Assembly: GCA_028753945.1 (NCBI GenBank)
Contig: JAPNXP010000005.1
Coordinates: 1,922,001-1,986,000 of the forward strand
Source of the DNA: Hexactinellida sp. DTS-2022
Lineage: Eukaryota > Porifera > Hexactinellida
DNA length: 64,000 nucleotides
Reading direction: 5' to 3'
This document shows, piece after piece, positions 10,189 to 20,499 of this stretch. The notes under the pieces are model-generated. The model saw only the letters and a list, made by a program, of their open reading frames with translations. It was not told the origin of the DNA and did not search any database. Every line of letters begins with the position of its first letter. Positions within the stretch are counted from its first letter, which is position 1. The position numbers and the translations under genes were made by a program.

Positions 10189-10962
10189 CATAGCCTACTC
10201 TATATAAGGCCTACCATCAAATGTACCATGGATGAAGTAGTGTACGATGAGATTAATTTTAGAAATTGATCTGTTATAATAAATAATTCTAGTAAATTAA
10301 TAGATTTTCTCTATTGAGTCTTTATTGCTTACTTAACAACAATGATAAGAATACATAGATAATAATGTGGGTTCAAATAATAATAATAATAATAGAAGAG
10401 ACACCTTCAGGTGTATTTCATTAATGTGAGAACTTCTTCAGTTTTCGCTTTTCTATACCTTTAGATGCAACAGCGGAGTTATAATTATTAACCTTAGCTA
10501 GTAAACAGTTGTCGCGTTAGTGAAAATAAGATTTTTTAGGATAGTCAAAATAGAGACACCACAAGAAATGCAACTCAATTTAGCAATCGCATCAGTCTCT
10601 TCTAAGAATATCAAAGTTACTTTCACAATAATTTTTCTGGATGATCCTTCCCTCTATATCGCCAACAAGTTTTCTTTGCTTTCAATTTCAATTAACGTCT
10701 TCCATAAAGTTACTATAGATTCGAGGATAAACTCAGATGGATACTTTAGGCAACCACGGTCAGTTAATTGCAAAAGCCTGAACTCGGGTTGTGAATCTTC
10801 ATCAAAGATAAAGTCTTTGTCAATGGTCAAAAGATCAATGCAAACATGATATGGCTGAGTTTTAAAAATATATTTATGTACTGCATAACCAGCAATAAAA
10901 GCTAATGAGTGAAGAGTCTGTAAACTACATTCATAATCTGGTCGTTGAAATCCCAAAATGGG
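10189..10962 (-). mobile_element. Truncated P-element-like transposon, copy 1
   Basis: The left terminus CATAGCCTACTCTATATAAG matches the terminus of the longer copy at 26562-29216, and the two align closely up to about 10945. A minus-strand ORF (10956-10654) gives the C-terminal end of a THAP9/P-type transposase, with FIAGYAVHKY and LLQLTDRG motifs. The rest of the transposase and the right terminus are missing. Because this copy has no insertion at about 10718, it is the empty-site reference for the 93-bp MITE in copy 2. Confidence 0.75.
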
Positions 10963-11039
10963 TCATACCTAGAAAAAATTCATACAAAGCGTATTTAGTA
11001 TCATTAGAAGCGGAATTTTTCGTAGAATAACATATCCAA

Positions 11040-11440
11040 AATCCGTTTTGGGGAAAAATTTTTACACGGGTGGCAGTGTCGGCCATTTCATAAATCGCCG
11101 ACATTTTTCGTAACTAACTTTCTCAAATCAATTCTAATCAACTTTTAATCACCATATTTGTACTCAGCGTAAAATTTCCAGCAATTTGATATATCACATG
11201 ACACCATTTGGAGGATTTTTTCCATAGCAACGCTGGAATGTATCAAAAATATGTTAGGAATGTACGAACATTCCATTCTCAAATTGTGTGCCTATCCAAT
11301 CTAGTGATCCCTCGTTCAACTCCACTAGTATAATTATTTACATATCGACCCTCTAAAATGGGATTTGTCGAGATTAATCGAGATAAACCTAAAATTGAAG
11401 ATTTTCAGCTAAATCTCGACAAATCCCATTTTAGAGGGCT
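11040..11440 (-). repeat. Hairpin-ended repeat, family E copy 1
   Basis: Shares CATAGCAACGCTGGAATGTA with copies at about 17.45-17.99 and 20.88-21.70 kb. It ends in a perfect hairpin: 27-bp arms 11349-11375 and 11412-11438 around a 36-bp loop. Equivalent terminal hairpins occur at the same end of the other two copies. No ORF. Confidence 0.65.
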
Positions 11441-11635
11441 ACTGGCCTGCCTTGTGTAATAGTGATTTGTTAACCTGCCCCAACCTCCTAGTCAGTTAAT
11501 GGCACCACCCCAAAGAGAGGGGATTCCTATCCTGCTTCTAGGTAAATGATTAGCTCTTTCAGTCCCAACCAACATTTTCATTACTATTTTCACTCATTTT
11601 ACTCACAATATCGTCAAAATATTGGATGTTGTAAC

Positions 11636-11953
11636 CAGGAGTTTATCTAGGATTTTCGTGGCTGGCACTTTATTATGGCGGTATAAATTTTCCGGCACCC
11701 TAAAGGTATTAGCCATAATACATAATTAGTATAATTCAATGAAGCGGCTCTATTTTAAGGAGGTAAATTGCTACGGTACACAAACAGTTGTTTATCCAAG
11801 CATTTCTGGACCAGAAAATCTGGCCATACGCCCGGCACCTAATTAAGTGCCAACCCGGCACATAAATTGAATCGCAATTCACGCACTTTTTCTCCACATC
11901 TGATGCCTGGCCGGCACCTAAAAGTGCCGGCCAGGCACCTAGATAAACTCCTG
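11636..11953. mobile_element. hAT-like MITE
   Basis: 318 bp with 16-bp perfect inverted ends CAGGAGTTTATCTAGG and an exact 8-bp duplication GTTGTAAC (11628-11635, 11954-11961). The right half has a TGCCGGCC-rich palindromic stretch. Confidence 0.93.
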
Positions 11954-12371
11954 GTTGTAACATATGCATCTTTTGTTCTTGAATCAAATGGACCTTTATG
12001 TTTTTTATTAAGTATCTATATGGTATGAGAAGCATTTACTCCAGTCCAAACAACAATTCGAACTAAATTGACCCATTTACACTAATTAGACAATGAAACT
12101 TGCATTAAAAAAGCGCATCCAAGGGGAGGCTAGCTAGGACCATGGCACCCTTTAAGGGCTGTAGATGGGGCTAACACCGCATGCGGAGTGATATAAATAG
12201 TACGAGTATATAGTTTACATGTTGTTTATATAAAATCTGGGAGGACTTAAGACCCCTAGCTCTCCAGATCTACACCCTTGCCCCTTGAGATACTCTGGCA
12301 CTACCTCTGACCCAACTTGGCTTCCCTCCATTTAATTACTATTAAGCTAATGATGACTAAGCATTCTATTA
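11954..12371. other. Spacer, nothing recognised
   Basis: No ORF or repeat supported in this stretch. Confidence 0.35.
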
Positions 12372-13068
12372 GTACTGTTGTATGACAGTTTAACTACCAT
12401 GGCAGTTTAATTACCTTGTATTAGTATAACCATGGATATTCTAGCCATGACAGTTTAACTACCAATGACAATTCTACAACTTCTTTGTATGACTTCCTCA
12501 ACTTGTAGTTTTGTCACGGAAATTTTGGTTCCGTGGAAAATTGGTCCCTCTGAGGTTTGTGTTTATTTAGTTACCGAATTTACTTGAATTTTAACCTAGG
12601 CAATTTTTCGCCATATTGGGACCAAAAGATTTATGAATAAGCCTTTCATTGGATATTGGGCCCCGAAAAAATTGATCCGAGACCAAAATTCCATGCCCCC
12701 TGAACCAATTTTTTGGGGGCCAATTTTCCAGTGACAGTTCCTATTGCATGATGACGCATTCTTTCTAATAGTATTCTTGCAATCAACGCTATACCTCATA
12801 ATACATACTATAAATCGCTGAGAAACAAATGATAATGTAAGTAACACAATCATAAGAGCTTATTAAACTGTATACGTCATGTGAGAAAGAATGCGTCATC
12901 ATGCAATAGGAACTACAAGTTGATGAAGTCATACAAAGAAGTTGTAGAGTTGTCATTGGTAGTTAAACTTTCATGGCTAGAATATCCATGGTTATACTAA
13001 TACAAGGTAGTTAAACTGTCATGGTAGTTAAACTGTCATGGTAGTTAAACTGTCATACAACAGTACAT
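12372..13068. mobile_element. Long inverted-repeat (foldback) element with nested insertion
   Basis: Sequence from about 12380 (TACTGTTGTATGACAG) to about 12512, continued at 12737-12766, is repeated in inverted orientation at about 12888-13068. Arms include three tandem copies of CATGGTAGTTAAACTGT on the right. The left arm is split by a second element at about 12514-12736, and the right arm preserves the uninterrupted sequence. Confidence 0.8.
12514..12736. mobile_element. Nested TIR element in the foldback arm
   Basis: Ends read GTCACGGAAA on the left and TTTCCAGTGAC on the right, with GGAAAATTGG shared in inverted orientation. Comparison with the intact opposite arm shows a 3-4-bp duplication (AGTT) at the junctions. 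The superfamily is not assigned. Confidence 0.6.
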
Positions 13069-13239
13069 TAGTGAAAACTCTTTTCACTACTGTACTTATA
13101 ATATACTAAAGTTATAAAATTCGACCTAACTCTGGATTCAATTCTAGTTTTTATACAGAACTTCCTCCAATTCAAGCGATGGCCCTTTGTCTATGAATCG
13201 CCCAAAGTCCGCAAGTATCTCATCTCTCATAGTTGTTCT

Positions 13240-13625
13240 GAGGTTTGTTGTTCAGCTATGATTCAAAATGGAATTTGTAAATACGAAAACCGGATTCAGT
13301 ATAGATGATCAGTGGCGGCGCCAAGGGTGGTCAAGGGTGGTCAGCTGACCATCCTATCAAAGTGCTTGACCACCCTCCTGACTATACTATATTTGGTGTT
13401 TGACCCAAAAATATCCATACTGACCCATGGGTGACCACCTCGTGGTGGGGCACACGCCGCCATAGTACATGATTGCTTCTTATAACATTGGAAGTGAGTC
13501 TCTATCTCAATAATAAATCCATTCTATATCGACCTATCATTCTAATATAATCGGGAAAAACAAACAAACAAGGAAACAAAAAAAGCACAACAATCGAATT
13601 TTAATAATATAAATATATCGTCCCA
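13240..13625 (-). mobile_element. Helentron-like element, family B copy 3
   Basis: The right part matches the 5' terminus of family B (CACAACAATCGAATTTTAAT), preceded by an AAACAAACAAGG run; internal sequence TCTATCTCAATAATAAAT matches copy 1. It contains a nested hAT-like MITE at 13310-13465. Left boundary uncertain. Confidence 0.5.
13310..13465. mobile_element. hAT-like MITE nested in a Helentron-like copy
   Basis: 156 bp starting CAGTGGCGGCG and ending with the inverted CGCCGCCATAG (9 of 11). The flanking octamers TAGATGAT and TACATGAT agree at 7 of 8. Same end type as the MITEs at 23863 and 27138. Confidence 0.8.
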
Positions 13626-13925
13626 TGCAGCCAGAAAGAGCGAGATATCTCACTAAACATTTGTTTGATAAAAAGAGAGAATCGGCTGCGTCAGTTTTAA
13701 CACTAATATCTGATGGCGTTACAACAACATAAATACTAGTCATAATCGTGACTAATTATCACAGTCAAATAACTAAAATGGTGACTATTTAAAACCACAT
13801 ATAAATATTTGAGGAGCTTGCAATTGATCAAAAAATTAGTTTAGCAATTGGTCAAATTTCGATGATTTGCTGTTGATCAACTAACCTTTGCCATTGATCA
13901 ACTAACCTTTGCATTTGATCAATCA

Positions 13926-14170
13926 ATGTTGAGTAAGGTCTTTCGGGAATGTACTCGGAACGAATCAGCTGCCAGTGTATTGTCCTATAAAAATCTTGAA
14001 ACGTCGATGTATAGGTCAAGACGTGAAATTGAACCCATAATTCCAAAGTCTGCAGTTATGTTATTCTACCCTTGTAGACATGCTAAATTTTGTCATTGCT
14101 GTAGGGATCAAATTTGGAATTGATGCCCTATTTGCCGCTCAATTATAACAGATCGAATACAGATCTACAC
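13926..14170 (+). pseudogene. RING-finger C-terminus of a MULE-type protein, decayed
   Basis: The frame reads PCRHAKFCHCCRDQIWN, a TGA stop, then CPICRSIITDRIQIYT and TAA. The order C-x-H-x3-C-x2-C ... C-x2-C is the second half of a C3HC4 RING, and the tail resembles the end of the intact protein at 30708 (CPTCRSIISTKLQIFQ). The first two RING cysteines and all upstream transposase sequence are missing. Family likeness is strong over about 45 residues only. Confidence 0.7.
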
Positions 14171-14197
14171 CTAATAATTAATCTGGCACTTCTTATC

Positions 14198-14711
14198 AGG
14201 GGCGGATCCAGAAATTTCTGATGGGAGGGGATCTTCAGCGAGGGTAGCGATCGATCATTCGGGGATTTCAGAGGGGTTTATCCCCCCTGGATTTTTTTTT
14301 TACTCAGATGGGCTCAAATATCGTTTTCACGAGTTCGATGTAAACCTTCAATAAGCTCTAGGTGTCGTTCAAGTTCCTGCAGGGTGAGAACAAAATATAT
14401 GATGTATATTGTTAATGCTAGATAACAAAATGTAAGGTATCAAAACTAAGATATATACTGTAAATGCTAAATAAGAAAATATAAGGTAACAAAACTAAGT
14501 GTATTCTCTAAATGCTAAATCACAAATCTATTTTGTGGTGACCAGACTTCGAAAAGTCACCTATTATTGTCTCTTCATCTAATGATATATCCTTATGCAT
14601 ATACATTAGCGCTAGACCGGTCAACCTTTCATCAGTCATCGTAGACCTACAACACGATTTGAGGATTTTCATAGCGCTGAAAGATCGCTCCGCTGAACAA
14701 GTTGTTATTGG
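14198..14711 (-). pseudogene. hAT transposase C-terminal fragment and element end
   Basis: On the minus strand from 14711 the frame reads PITTCSAERSFSAMKILKSC and continues with MTDERLTGLALMYMHKDI, the conserved hAT dimerisation region, ending near 14548. A hAT-type terminus CAGGGGCGGATCCAG at 14198 is in the right place to be this element's 3' end. The reading is interrupted at 14711 by the intact hAT element; beyond that insertion (17354-17440) the frame is not open. No matching outer right terminus was seen. Confidence 0.8.
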
Positions 14712-17353
14712 CAGTGTTCCCCCTAAGCCAGGTTATGGGCCACATTTGGCCGGCCCCGTCCTTGGCTTCACCCTCCGATAAATTTCACAAAACGACAATA
14801 CGCCGGCTGTTGAATACGACACTTTCCAACACATAAATACAATATAAATAACTTTGGTATCACGTAACATCTCTAAAATGCGTGCCTAAACTATTACGAA
14901 GGTTGATTACTACCCGCAAGCTTTACTACATTTTCTTCCTCCTCTTCGGATGTCTTGGTGTTTCCTCGGTTTCGGATCCCTCAAGACCAATCCTAAGGCT
15001 TATTTCCGCTCCGCACTCCTGACGAATGAACTCCAGCTCTCCCTCTGACATTTTATCTTCTACGTTTTCCCACTGTATATCTTCCAAGTCCATTTCATCC
15101 TCGCTGAAGTCCTCATCATCAAGTTCATCTAACTCTTCCAATGTCATGTGGTGAACATTCACAGGGCGTGCCTTAGTTGGTTTCGGTGCCTTCTGCCGCC
15201 TTTCTTTTTGGTCCTGCCAATGTTGAGCAATATCTTCACTATCCGGAACTGGATTTAAGCTCATACTCATCGCGGCCTCCAGATTAGATCCTCTCAGGCG
15301 ATTTCTAGTTTTGGTTCGAATTCTATTCAGGCTACTGAACCCCCTTTCTGCCACAGCAGAGTCTGAAGAAAACGAGCCGAGAATATTTATAAAGACCTTC
15401 AGGATTGACTGGTCAGGCTGATCTAATGTGAGTGTTTTTTCTGCCTTAAATATGTCGTATATGTTCCTCTGGTGCGCCGCCTTACAGAGCGATCTATGGA
15501 GTCGAATCAAAACTTTAGTCACTTCCTTTTCGTCCCCATGTGCTGCGTAGAAACGGAAAAATGTTCCTAAGTGCCATTTGATACTTTCTTCGACTAGGCT
15601 TTTAGGGAAGTAGTTTTCTGCTCCCAAATTATCGGAAATTCGAAGCACACGAAGATCGTAAATAGCTACAAGCTTTCCTTCATTCATTGGAAACCTGCGT
15701 TGAACACTGAGCATAAGTTCCTTTGTCAAGGCTTTTCCGGCGCTTTCATCTATTTCCTCATCAGAATTTTCCGCATCTTCATATACATCTTCTAACTGGG
15801 TAATTGCCCTTTCAATAACGAGGTAGGCGTTCCATGGGCTCTGTGTATTATACTGCAAACGAATAGATAGCCTATATAATGCTCGAAGTGCTCGTCTTGT
15901 TGTATTCAAATCAGCCAGAAAGGTATTGTCGGTTAATGATGCAATCACAAACTGTGCCTCATGCGTATTTTTTATGTGGGAGTTCGTTGCCCATTGGACA
16001 ATAGCTTTGGCATTTTCGGTGACAGAATTCACAGCCGAAAAACGGCTAAGCCATCTCGTATCGCACCAGGCTCCAGGAAGGGTAATTCGTGAAAATGTGT
16101 TGACGAGCGATTTATATTCTTTCCGTCGTTCTGGACTCCTCGAAAAAAAATTATAACAATATTTGATGACTATTTCGATCTTGTCGGCAACGTCACATAC
16201 CTTTTTCTTCACCCCCTCTTTCTTAAACACGTCATCAACAGCAAGGTTTACCCTATGGCACACGCAATGAACGTTGAAGAATAAACAACAACCATCCTCC
16301 ATGCCCAATGCTTGTCTAATGTGCCTGTCGAGTCGCACCTTTAAACCAGTCTTTGAACCAACCATGGTGGAAGCTCCATCACTGCTGCAACATGCAACGT
16401 TACGGATGTCGAACTCCCTATCATTTACGAGTTTCGTTATCGCATGCAATAGATCCACACTGGCTCCACTACGCACGTTGACGAGCCCCATGAAACGTGA
16501 TTCTCCAGCCACTTTGACATCGACAATGAGCTGCTTTTCCACCGCCACGTCAGTAGTCTCATCAACCGTTATTCCAAACGGCATGCCAGACCCGAAATCC
16601 TGTAAACTATGAAACTGCAATGCCGCTCCAGCTCGAAGAAACACGAACGGATAGTTTTTGCTCCTCCAGTAAGGCGTAATATCCACATCGTGTTTCTCTA
16701 GAAGCCGTGCAATAGGGTCAACATTAATCATTGCCAATTCTTGTGTAGCGCAGAGAGAAACCACGTCTACCAATGGAATAACCTGCCTGCGGATTGACTC
16801 AGACTTGCTCTCTTTTGCTTTCAGAACCTGTTCATTACTTTTCTTGACAACATACGACAGAGAAGGCTGGGTCGAATGCTTGTACGCATCGTGCTCTCTG
16901 AAGCGTTCCTTCTTGGAGTTTCCATTACATATTCGCCATTGCGTCCACGCCATTGGCAGCCCTCGTTCTGAACATATTATACAACGGTATTCCTGAATGT
17001 GCTGATTTCCCACTACAGACTGTACTTGAAGCCACCTAGAGAATTCCTTTTCCCATAGTTTTACTGAAGGCATTTGATAAATGAACTAATGGTATAGTTT
17101 AGCAAAAAATATATTTATTGATAAGAATAAGTGAATGAAAAAACTATGAATGAAGAAAGCTGGAATTTTAAATTAAATGGGAAACTATTCCCCCATCCCA
17201 GGGAAATAGTCTTGCTTTCGATTTTGAGGGGTGCAGAATATATTTATGAAGTCATTTTGAGCGGCTGCAGAGTCGATTTGACCGGCCGCTGGCTGGTCAA
17301 ATTGTCGTTTTGACCGGCCAGCCGGCCGGTCAAAACGCTTAGGGGGAACACTG
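14712..17353. mobile_element. Complete autonomous-looking hAT transposon
   Basis: 2,642 bp with perfect 17-bp terminal inverted repeats (CAGTGTTCCCCCTAAGC; 14712-14728 and 17337-17353) and an exact 8-bp target duplication GTTATTGG (14704-14711, 17354-17361). It carries a single uninterrupted 715-codon transposase. Its base composition is visibly more GC-rich than the surroundings. Intact gene, ends and duplication together suggest recent insertion. It lies inside the dimerisation-domain sequence of another hAT. Confidence 0.96.
14926..17073 (-). CDS. hAT superfamily transposase, intact
   Basis: 715 codons, ATG at 17073, stop at 14926. In order: a C2H2/BED-like zinc finger (C31, C34, H61, H66), catalytic-core aspartates in VDETTD (D171) and SSDGAST (D232), the C-x2-H motif in HCVCHR (C270/H273), a conserved W in AWCDTRWLSRF (about 337-347), and the C-terminal dimerisation block SDSAVAERGFSSLNRIRTKT (about 578-597). 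The tail is highly acidic, then ends in a basic PKRRKK motif that could be a nuclear localisation signal. In the hAT family this enzyme excises and reinserts the element through hairpin intermediates. I see no frameshift or stop. The third catalytic residue (Glu) cannot be placed with confidence by eye. Antisense ORFs in this stretch are shadows. Confidence 0.95.
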   Translation of the reverse strand: MPSVKLWEKEFSRWLQVQSVVGNQHIQEYRCIICSERGLPMAWTQWRICNGNSKKERFREHDAYKHSTQPSLSYVVKKSNEQVLKAKESKSESIRRQVIPLVDVVSLCATQELAMINVDPIARLLEKHDVDITPYWRSKNYPFVFLRAGAALQFHSLQDFGSGMPFGITVDETTDVAVEKQLIVDVKVAGESRFMGLVNVRSGASVDLLHAITKLVNDREFDIRNVACCSSDGASTMVGSKTGLKVRLDRHIRQALGMEDGCCLFFNVHCVCHRVNLAVDDVFKKEGVKKKVCDVADKIEIVIKYCYNFFSRSPERRKEYKSLVNTFSRITLPGAWCDTRWLSRFSAVNSVTENAKAIVQWATNSHIKNTHEAQFVIASLTDNTFLADLNTTRRALRALYRLSIRLQYNTQSPWNAYLVIERAITQLEDVYEDAENSDEEIDESAGKALTKELMLSVQRRFPMNEGKLVAIYDLRVLRISDNLGAENYFPKSLVEESIKWHLGTFFRFYAAHGDEKEVTKVLIRLHRSLCKAAHQRNIYDIFKAEKTLTLDQPDQSILKVFINILGSFSSDSAVAERGFSSLNRIRTKTRNRLRGSNLEAAMSMSLNPVPDSEDIAQHWQDQKERRQKAPKPTKARPVNVHHMTLEELDELDDEDFSEDEMDLEDIQWENVEDKMSEGELEFIRQECGAEISLRIGLEGSETEETPRHPKRRKKM

Positions 17354-17440
17354 GTTATTGGTGGTCATTTTTGGAAAAATCGGTGATAAATGTTGCAACT
17401 GTTCCAACAAAACTTGCGAACGGGGGATAGTTCTTCGATA

Positions 17441-17990
17441 TATGGTACAGCTTTATTTGATAAATTATTCGATATTTATGGTAAATGATTTGATAAAATT
17501 ATTCGATATTTATGGTAAATCACGGTGAATCTCGAATAATTTTATCAAATCACGTTTTACAGGGTCGGTATGTGTATAATTATACTCCGGTAGTTGAGTG
17601 AGTCGAAAGAGGGGTCACTCGATCGGGTAAGGACACAATTTGAGAATGGAATTTTTGACACATTCCTGGTACATTCCAGCGTTGCTATGGAAAAATTCTT
17701 CCAAATATAGTCATGTGATATATCAAATTATCGGAAATTTTACTGGAAACCGAATTTAACAATAAAAAGACGATATAACTTAATTTGAACAACTTTTTAT
17801 GGGAAACAAGTCCGGCGAACACTATCGGACGTCTTAACTTTGACGAGCTGTCATGACCGATATAGACACTCTTTCAATTGCCTCAATATCCAAAATAGTT
17901 CGCACTACATCAAAGTACATGTGTACAAATTTTGGTGCTTTTATCAAAAAAATCAACAATCTGTTGAAATTTATGTCTATGCCGCTGGAC
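17441..17990 (+). repeat. Hairpin-ended repeat, family E copy 2
   Basis: Begins with a duplicated unit (TTATTCGATATTTATGGTAA twice) and a hairpin of ATTTGATAAAATTATTCGA with its inverted partner at about 17532, then sequence shared with 20880-21700 in opposite orientation. It is the uninserted reference for the MITE nested in copy 3: the site at about 17858 is intact here. Confidence 0.65.
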
Positions 17991-17992
17991 TA

Positions 17993-18534
17993 TATGGGGT
18001 AATCAACCATTGTAAGTCCAATGGAACCACTTTTGAGAATCTCAGATTTGTGGTTAAGCTGTTTAGGCGCCATTTAATGATGACACCACAAATATACCAT
18101 ATATACAATTCGAGTCTAAAAGAACTACGTGAAAATGAAGATATTTTTGCAAATATGCTTAGTATACATTTCCGAATATACTGTTGATGAGAATGAATAT
18201 CTATAATGCAACAATTTTATAACGTTTATGGACGAAAATAGTAAGTTGTAACTCGGATGCTACTTGTATTTTAGCATGTGGTTGTTTTATAATTTTTATA
18301 ATGTCGCCATTTTGTGATTTAGTAGCCTTTGGAGTATGAAATATATCCCTATTTAGTATTCCTGTAACAAAATTATTAGAAAGTAGCAAGAAAATCAAAT
18401 TTATGATATTTTAATATTTTTCATTTTGCCATAAATTGTACCGTCATCATTAAATGGCGCCTAAACAGCTTAACCACAAATCTGAGATTCTCGAAAGTGG
18501 TTCCATTGGACTCGCCATGGTTGATTACCCCATA
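17993..18534. mobile_element. TIR element, TA duplication, about 90-bp inverted ends
   Basis: Ends start TATGGGGTAATCAACCAT and match as inverted repeats for about 90 bp, including TTAGGCGCCATTTAATGATG. TA lies on both sides (17991-17992, 18535-18536). No transposase ORF; ORFs at 17840-18187 and 18398-18201 are not recognisable. Confidence 0.65.
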
Positions 18535-18817
18535 TACGACCAAAATAGTAACAGTAGGAAGCATAGTTTATCCTAGAATTAAATTTATACACTGGCCTTC
18601 TCGTTATGGTTGATCAAATGCAAAAGTTAATTGATCAACTGTCAATGTTACTGAATTCCTACAATTTGAGAATTAATCAGTATTTCCTATTGTTGATCAA
18701 CTGCAAGCGATCTAGTTGATCAATTGCAAACATTGACTGATCAAATGCAAACCTTGTCAATTTGATGAATTGCATACTGTTCTAGTTGATCAATTGCAAC
18801 ACCCTCAAATATTTGCA

Positions 18818-19426
18818 GGGTGACGCAACCCCACATATGGAAGTAAGTTGGCAGATCCCTCCAAATAGCAGGCTTATGGCCAGTACACGAACAAAACGGC
18901 CCAACCGACAGTGCCCTTGGAACTGTCTCAGTCCGCCCTAGTTGCATAAATACAATTACTAAAATGGTTCACTTATTTTTGGACAAAATATTGAGGGAAG
19001 GTAATAAAATGGCGAATCAAATAGCAGGATATGAAAATGCATACTTTTGGATCGACAATTAATATTTAGAGTGTTTCTAATAGTATATTCGTTATCAAAA
19101 TGCTGGAAATTAAGTGCTGAAGATGAATCTGACAATATAAAAGGTCGTTAAGAATTCATTTGAATGAGCTATCCTGTATTTATACTGCCGGCGATTTCGA
19201 TTGGGCACCTATTTTTTTGACCTCCTGAAAAATTTGTTCTTCCAAAAATTCTCTATGTGCCATAGCTGAAGTTGATCAGAACCTATAATACTGCAATTTT
19301 GCAAAATTTGGCACTTTTATCTCGAAAATGCACTATTCGACCATTTCCTGCACCATATTGCTGGACTATAAGAAACAATGGATTAATTGAAAGTTTGAAT
19401 CTATTTTCTATCAAATCTAATAAGAT
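18818..19426. other. Spacer, nothing firmly recognised
   Basis: 18818-18950 is more GC-rich than its surroundings and open on the minus strand (ORF 18947-18741), but the ORF runs into the repeat array and resembles nothing I know. Confidence 0.35.
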
Positions 19427-19640
19427 CAATGAAATTTAGCTAATTAGTATAGATATTTAATTAACGTGTTCATAATTTAACACCATTATTATGGCAGCAA
19501 AATAAATTAAATTAAATAATTTTAATAATTATTAATTTAAATTGAATTTCACTATAATATTTGAATTCAGCGCTCTCGATAACCCCAATAATCTAATTGG
19601 AACCGTTTCTATAAGTTAGACACAGAGCGAATCATCACTA
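19427..19640 (+). repeat. Direct repeat, first copy
   Basis: About 210 bp starting GAAATTTAGCTAATTAGTAT and ending near ACACAGAGCGAAT; the same sequence recurs in direct orientation at about 20500-20702. The pair brackets a Helentron-like copy. Confidence 0.75.
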
Positions 19641-19952
19641 AGAAGGTATTAAATTATTTCTGAAAGGTGTTTCAGAAGGCAACGACCCTTAGAGTGGTGG
19701 AAGTTTCCATTTAGCTCGCTTCAATTTAGTGCTATTCAAGTATTAGTAGAATGTAATAGGTGATGTGTCAGCATTTTTTATGTGCGTGTTGAGTGTTCAC
19801 CCAACACCAACCAATCCATTCGAAATATGTATATAATTCACAAAATTGTGAAAACACATTTTTTTGACGATGTCATCATCACCCATCATCTCTTGTATAG
19901 GTGGTAGGTTACATAAGGACCAATTGATAAATTGAAAGTTTGTTTCTATCTT
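19641..19952. other. Spacer between direct repeat and Helentron copy
   Basis: Nothing recognised. Confidence 0.35.
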
Positions 19953-20486
19953 ACTAGCGCACTTCGCTTGCTAGGTCGCTTCGCGGCAGGAGACAACCAC
20001 ACACCATTTGCTTCGCGGTTGGTGTGTGGTTTATATACTTCTAACATTGATTATAAAGCGTAAATAAACCTAAATAGTCAAATTTGATTATAAAGCGTAA
20101 ATAAGCCTAAATAGTCAAATTGTGAAATTTTAATGATTACGTCATCATGCTATAATGAGTAAGCATATTGGTGATCTGGTGTGACCAACGTGTCCGCATC
20201 ATTAATGTGCATGTTCTATTAAATTTTCAGATTTCTATCTCTCAGAGGGCGCGAATTATTTGCGATTAAGTGAATTTTCGAGATTCTCGAAATGTGACAA
20301 TGACGTCATAACTTGTCGAGGTGTGAGAAATTTTTAGTGGAAACCTCAACTTGTTGGCGGGTGCCAAAAGTTACCCCTATATGCCAAAAATCACATTTGG
20401 AAACCGTCCACTTTCTTCAATCAACTCGGAACATACAAACAAATATATATATATACCCACCCAGGCTTGTGTTTTAATAGTATAGA
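19953..20486 (-). mobile_element. Helentron-like element, family A copy 2
   Basis: Reverse orientation: the 3' side begins ACTAGCGCACTTCGCTTGCT, includes a GCTTCGCGGTTGGTGTGTGG segment, and the 5' terminus reads TCTATACTATTAAAACACAA on the minus strand. Internally, a 33-bp unit containing GATTATAAAGCGTAAATAA is duplicated in tandem (about 20048-20120), a change private to this copy. Confidence 0.8.
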
Positions 20487-20499
20487 TATAATCCCTGAG

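Larger units (their letters stand above)
13803..18817. mobile_element. Composite element bounded by iterated TTGATCAA inverted repeats
   Basis: The left boundary (13803-13930) starts AAATATTTGAGGAGCTTGCA and continues with several copies of TTGATCAA-TGCAAA-like units. The right boundary (about 18605-18817) is the inverted equivalent, ending CACCCTCAAATATTT. Such iterated terminal repeats parallel those of the MULE at 29.6-33.2 kb, and a RING C-terminus like that MULE's lies just inside the left end. The interior is now filled by hAT sequences, a family E repeat and a TIR element. A 9-bp near-match (ACCACATAT) outside the ends is not in register with them, so the target duplication is unproven. 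Confidence 0.55.

Noticed and set aside
15926..16612. Plus-strand ORFs opposite the hAT gene
   Set aside because: Antisense shadows of the intact transposase.
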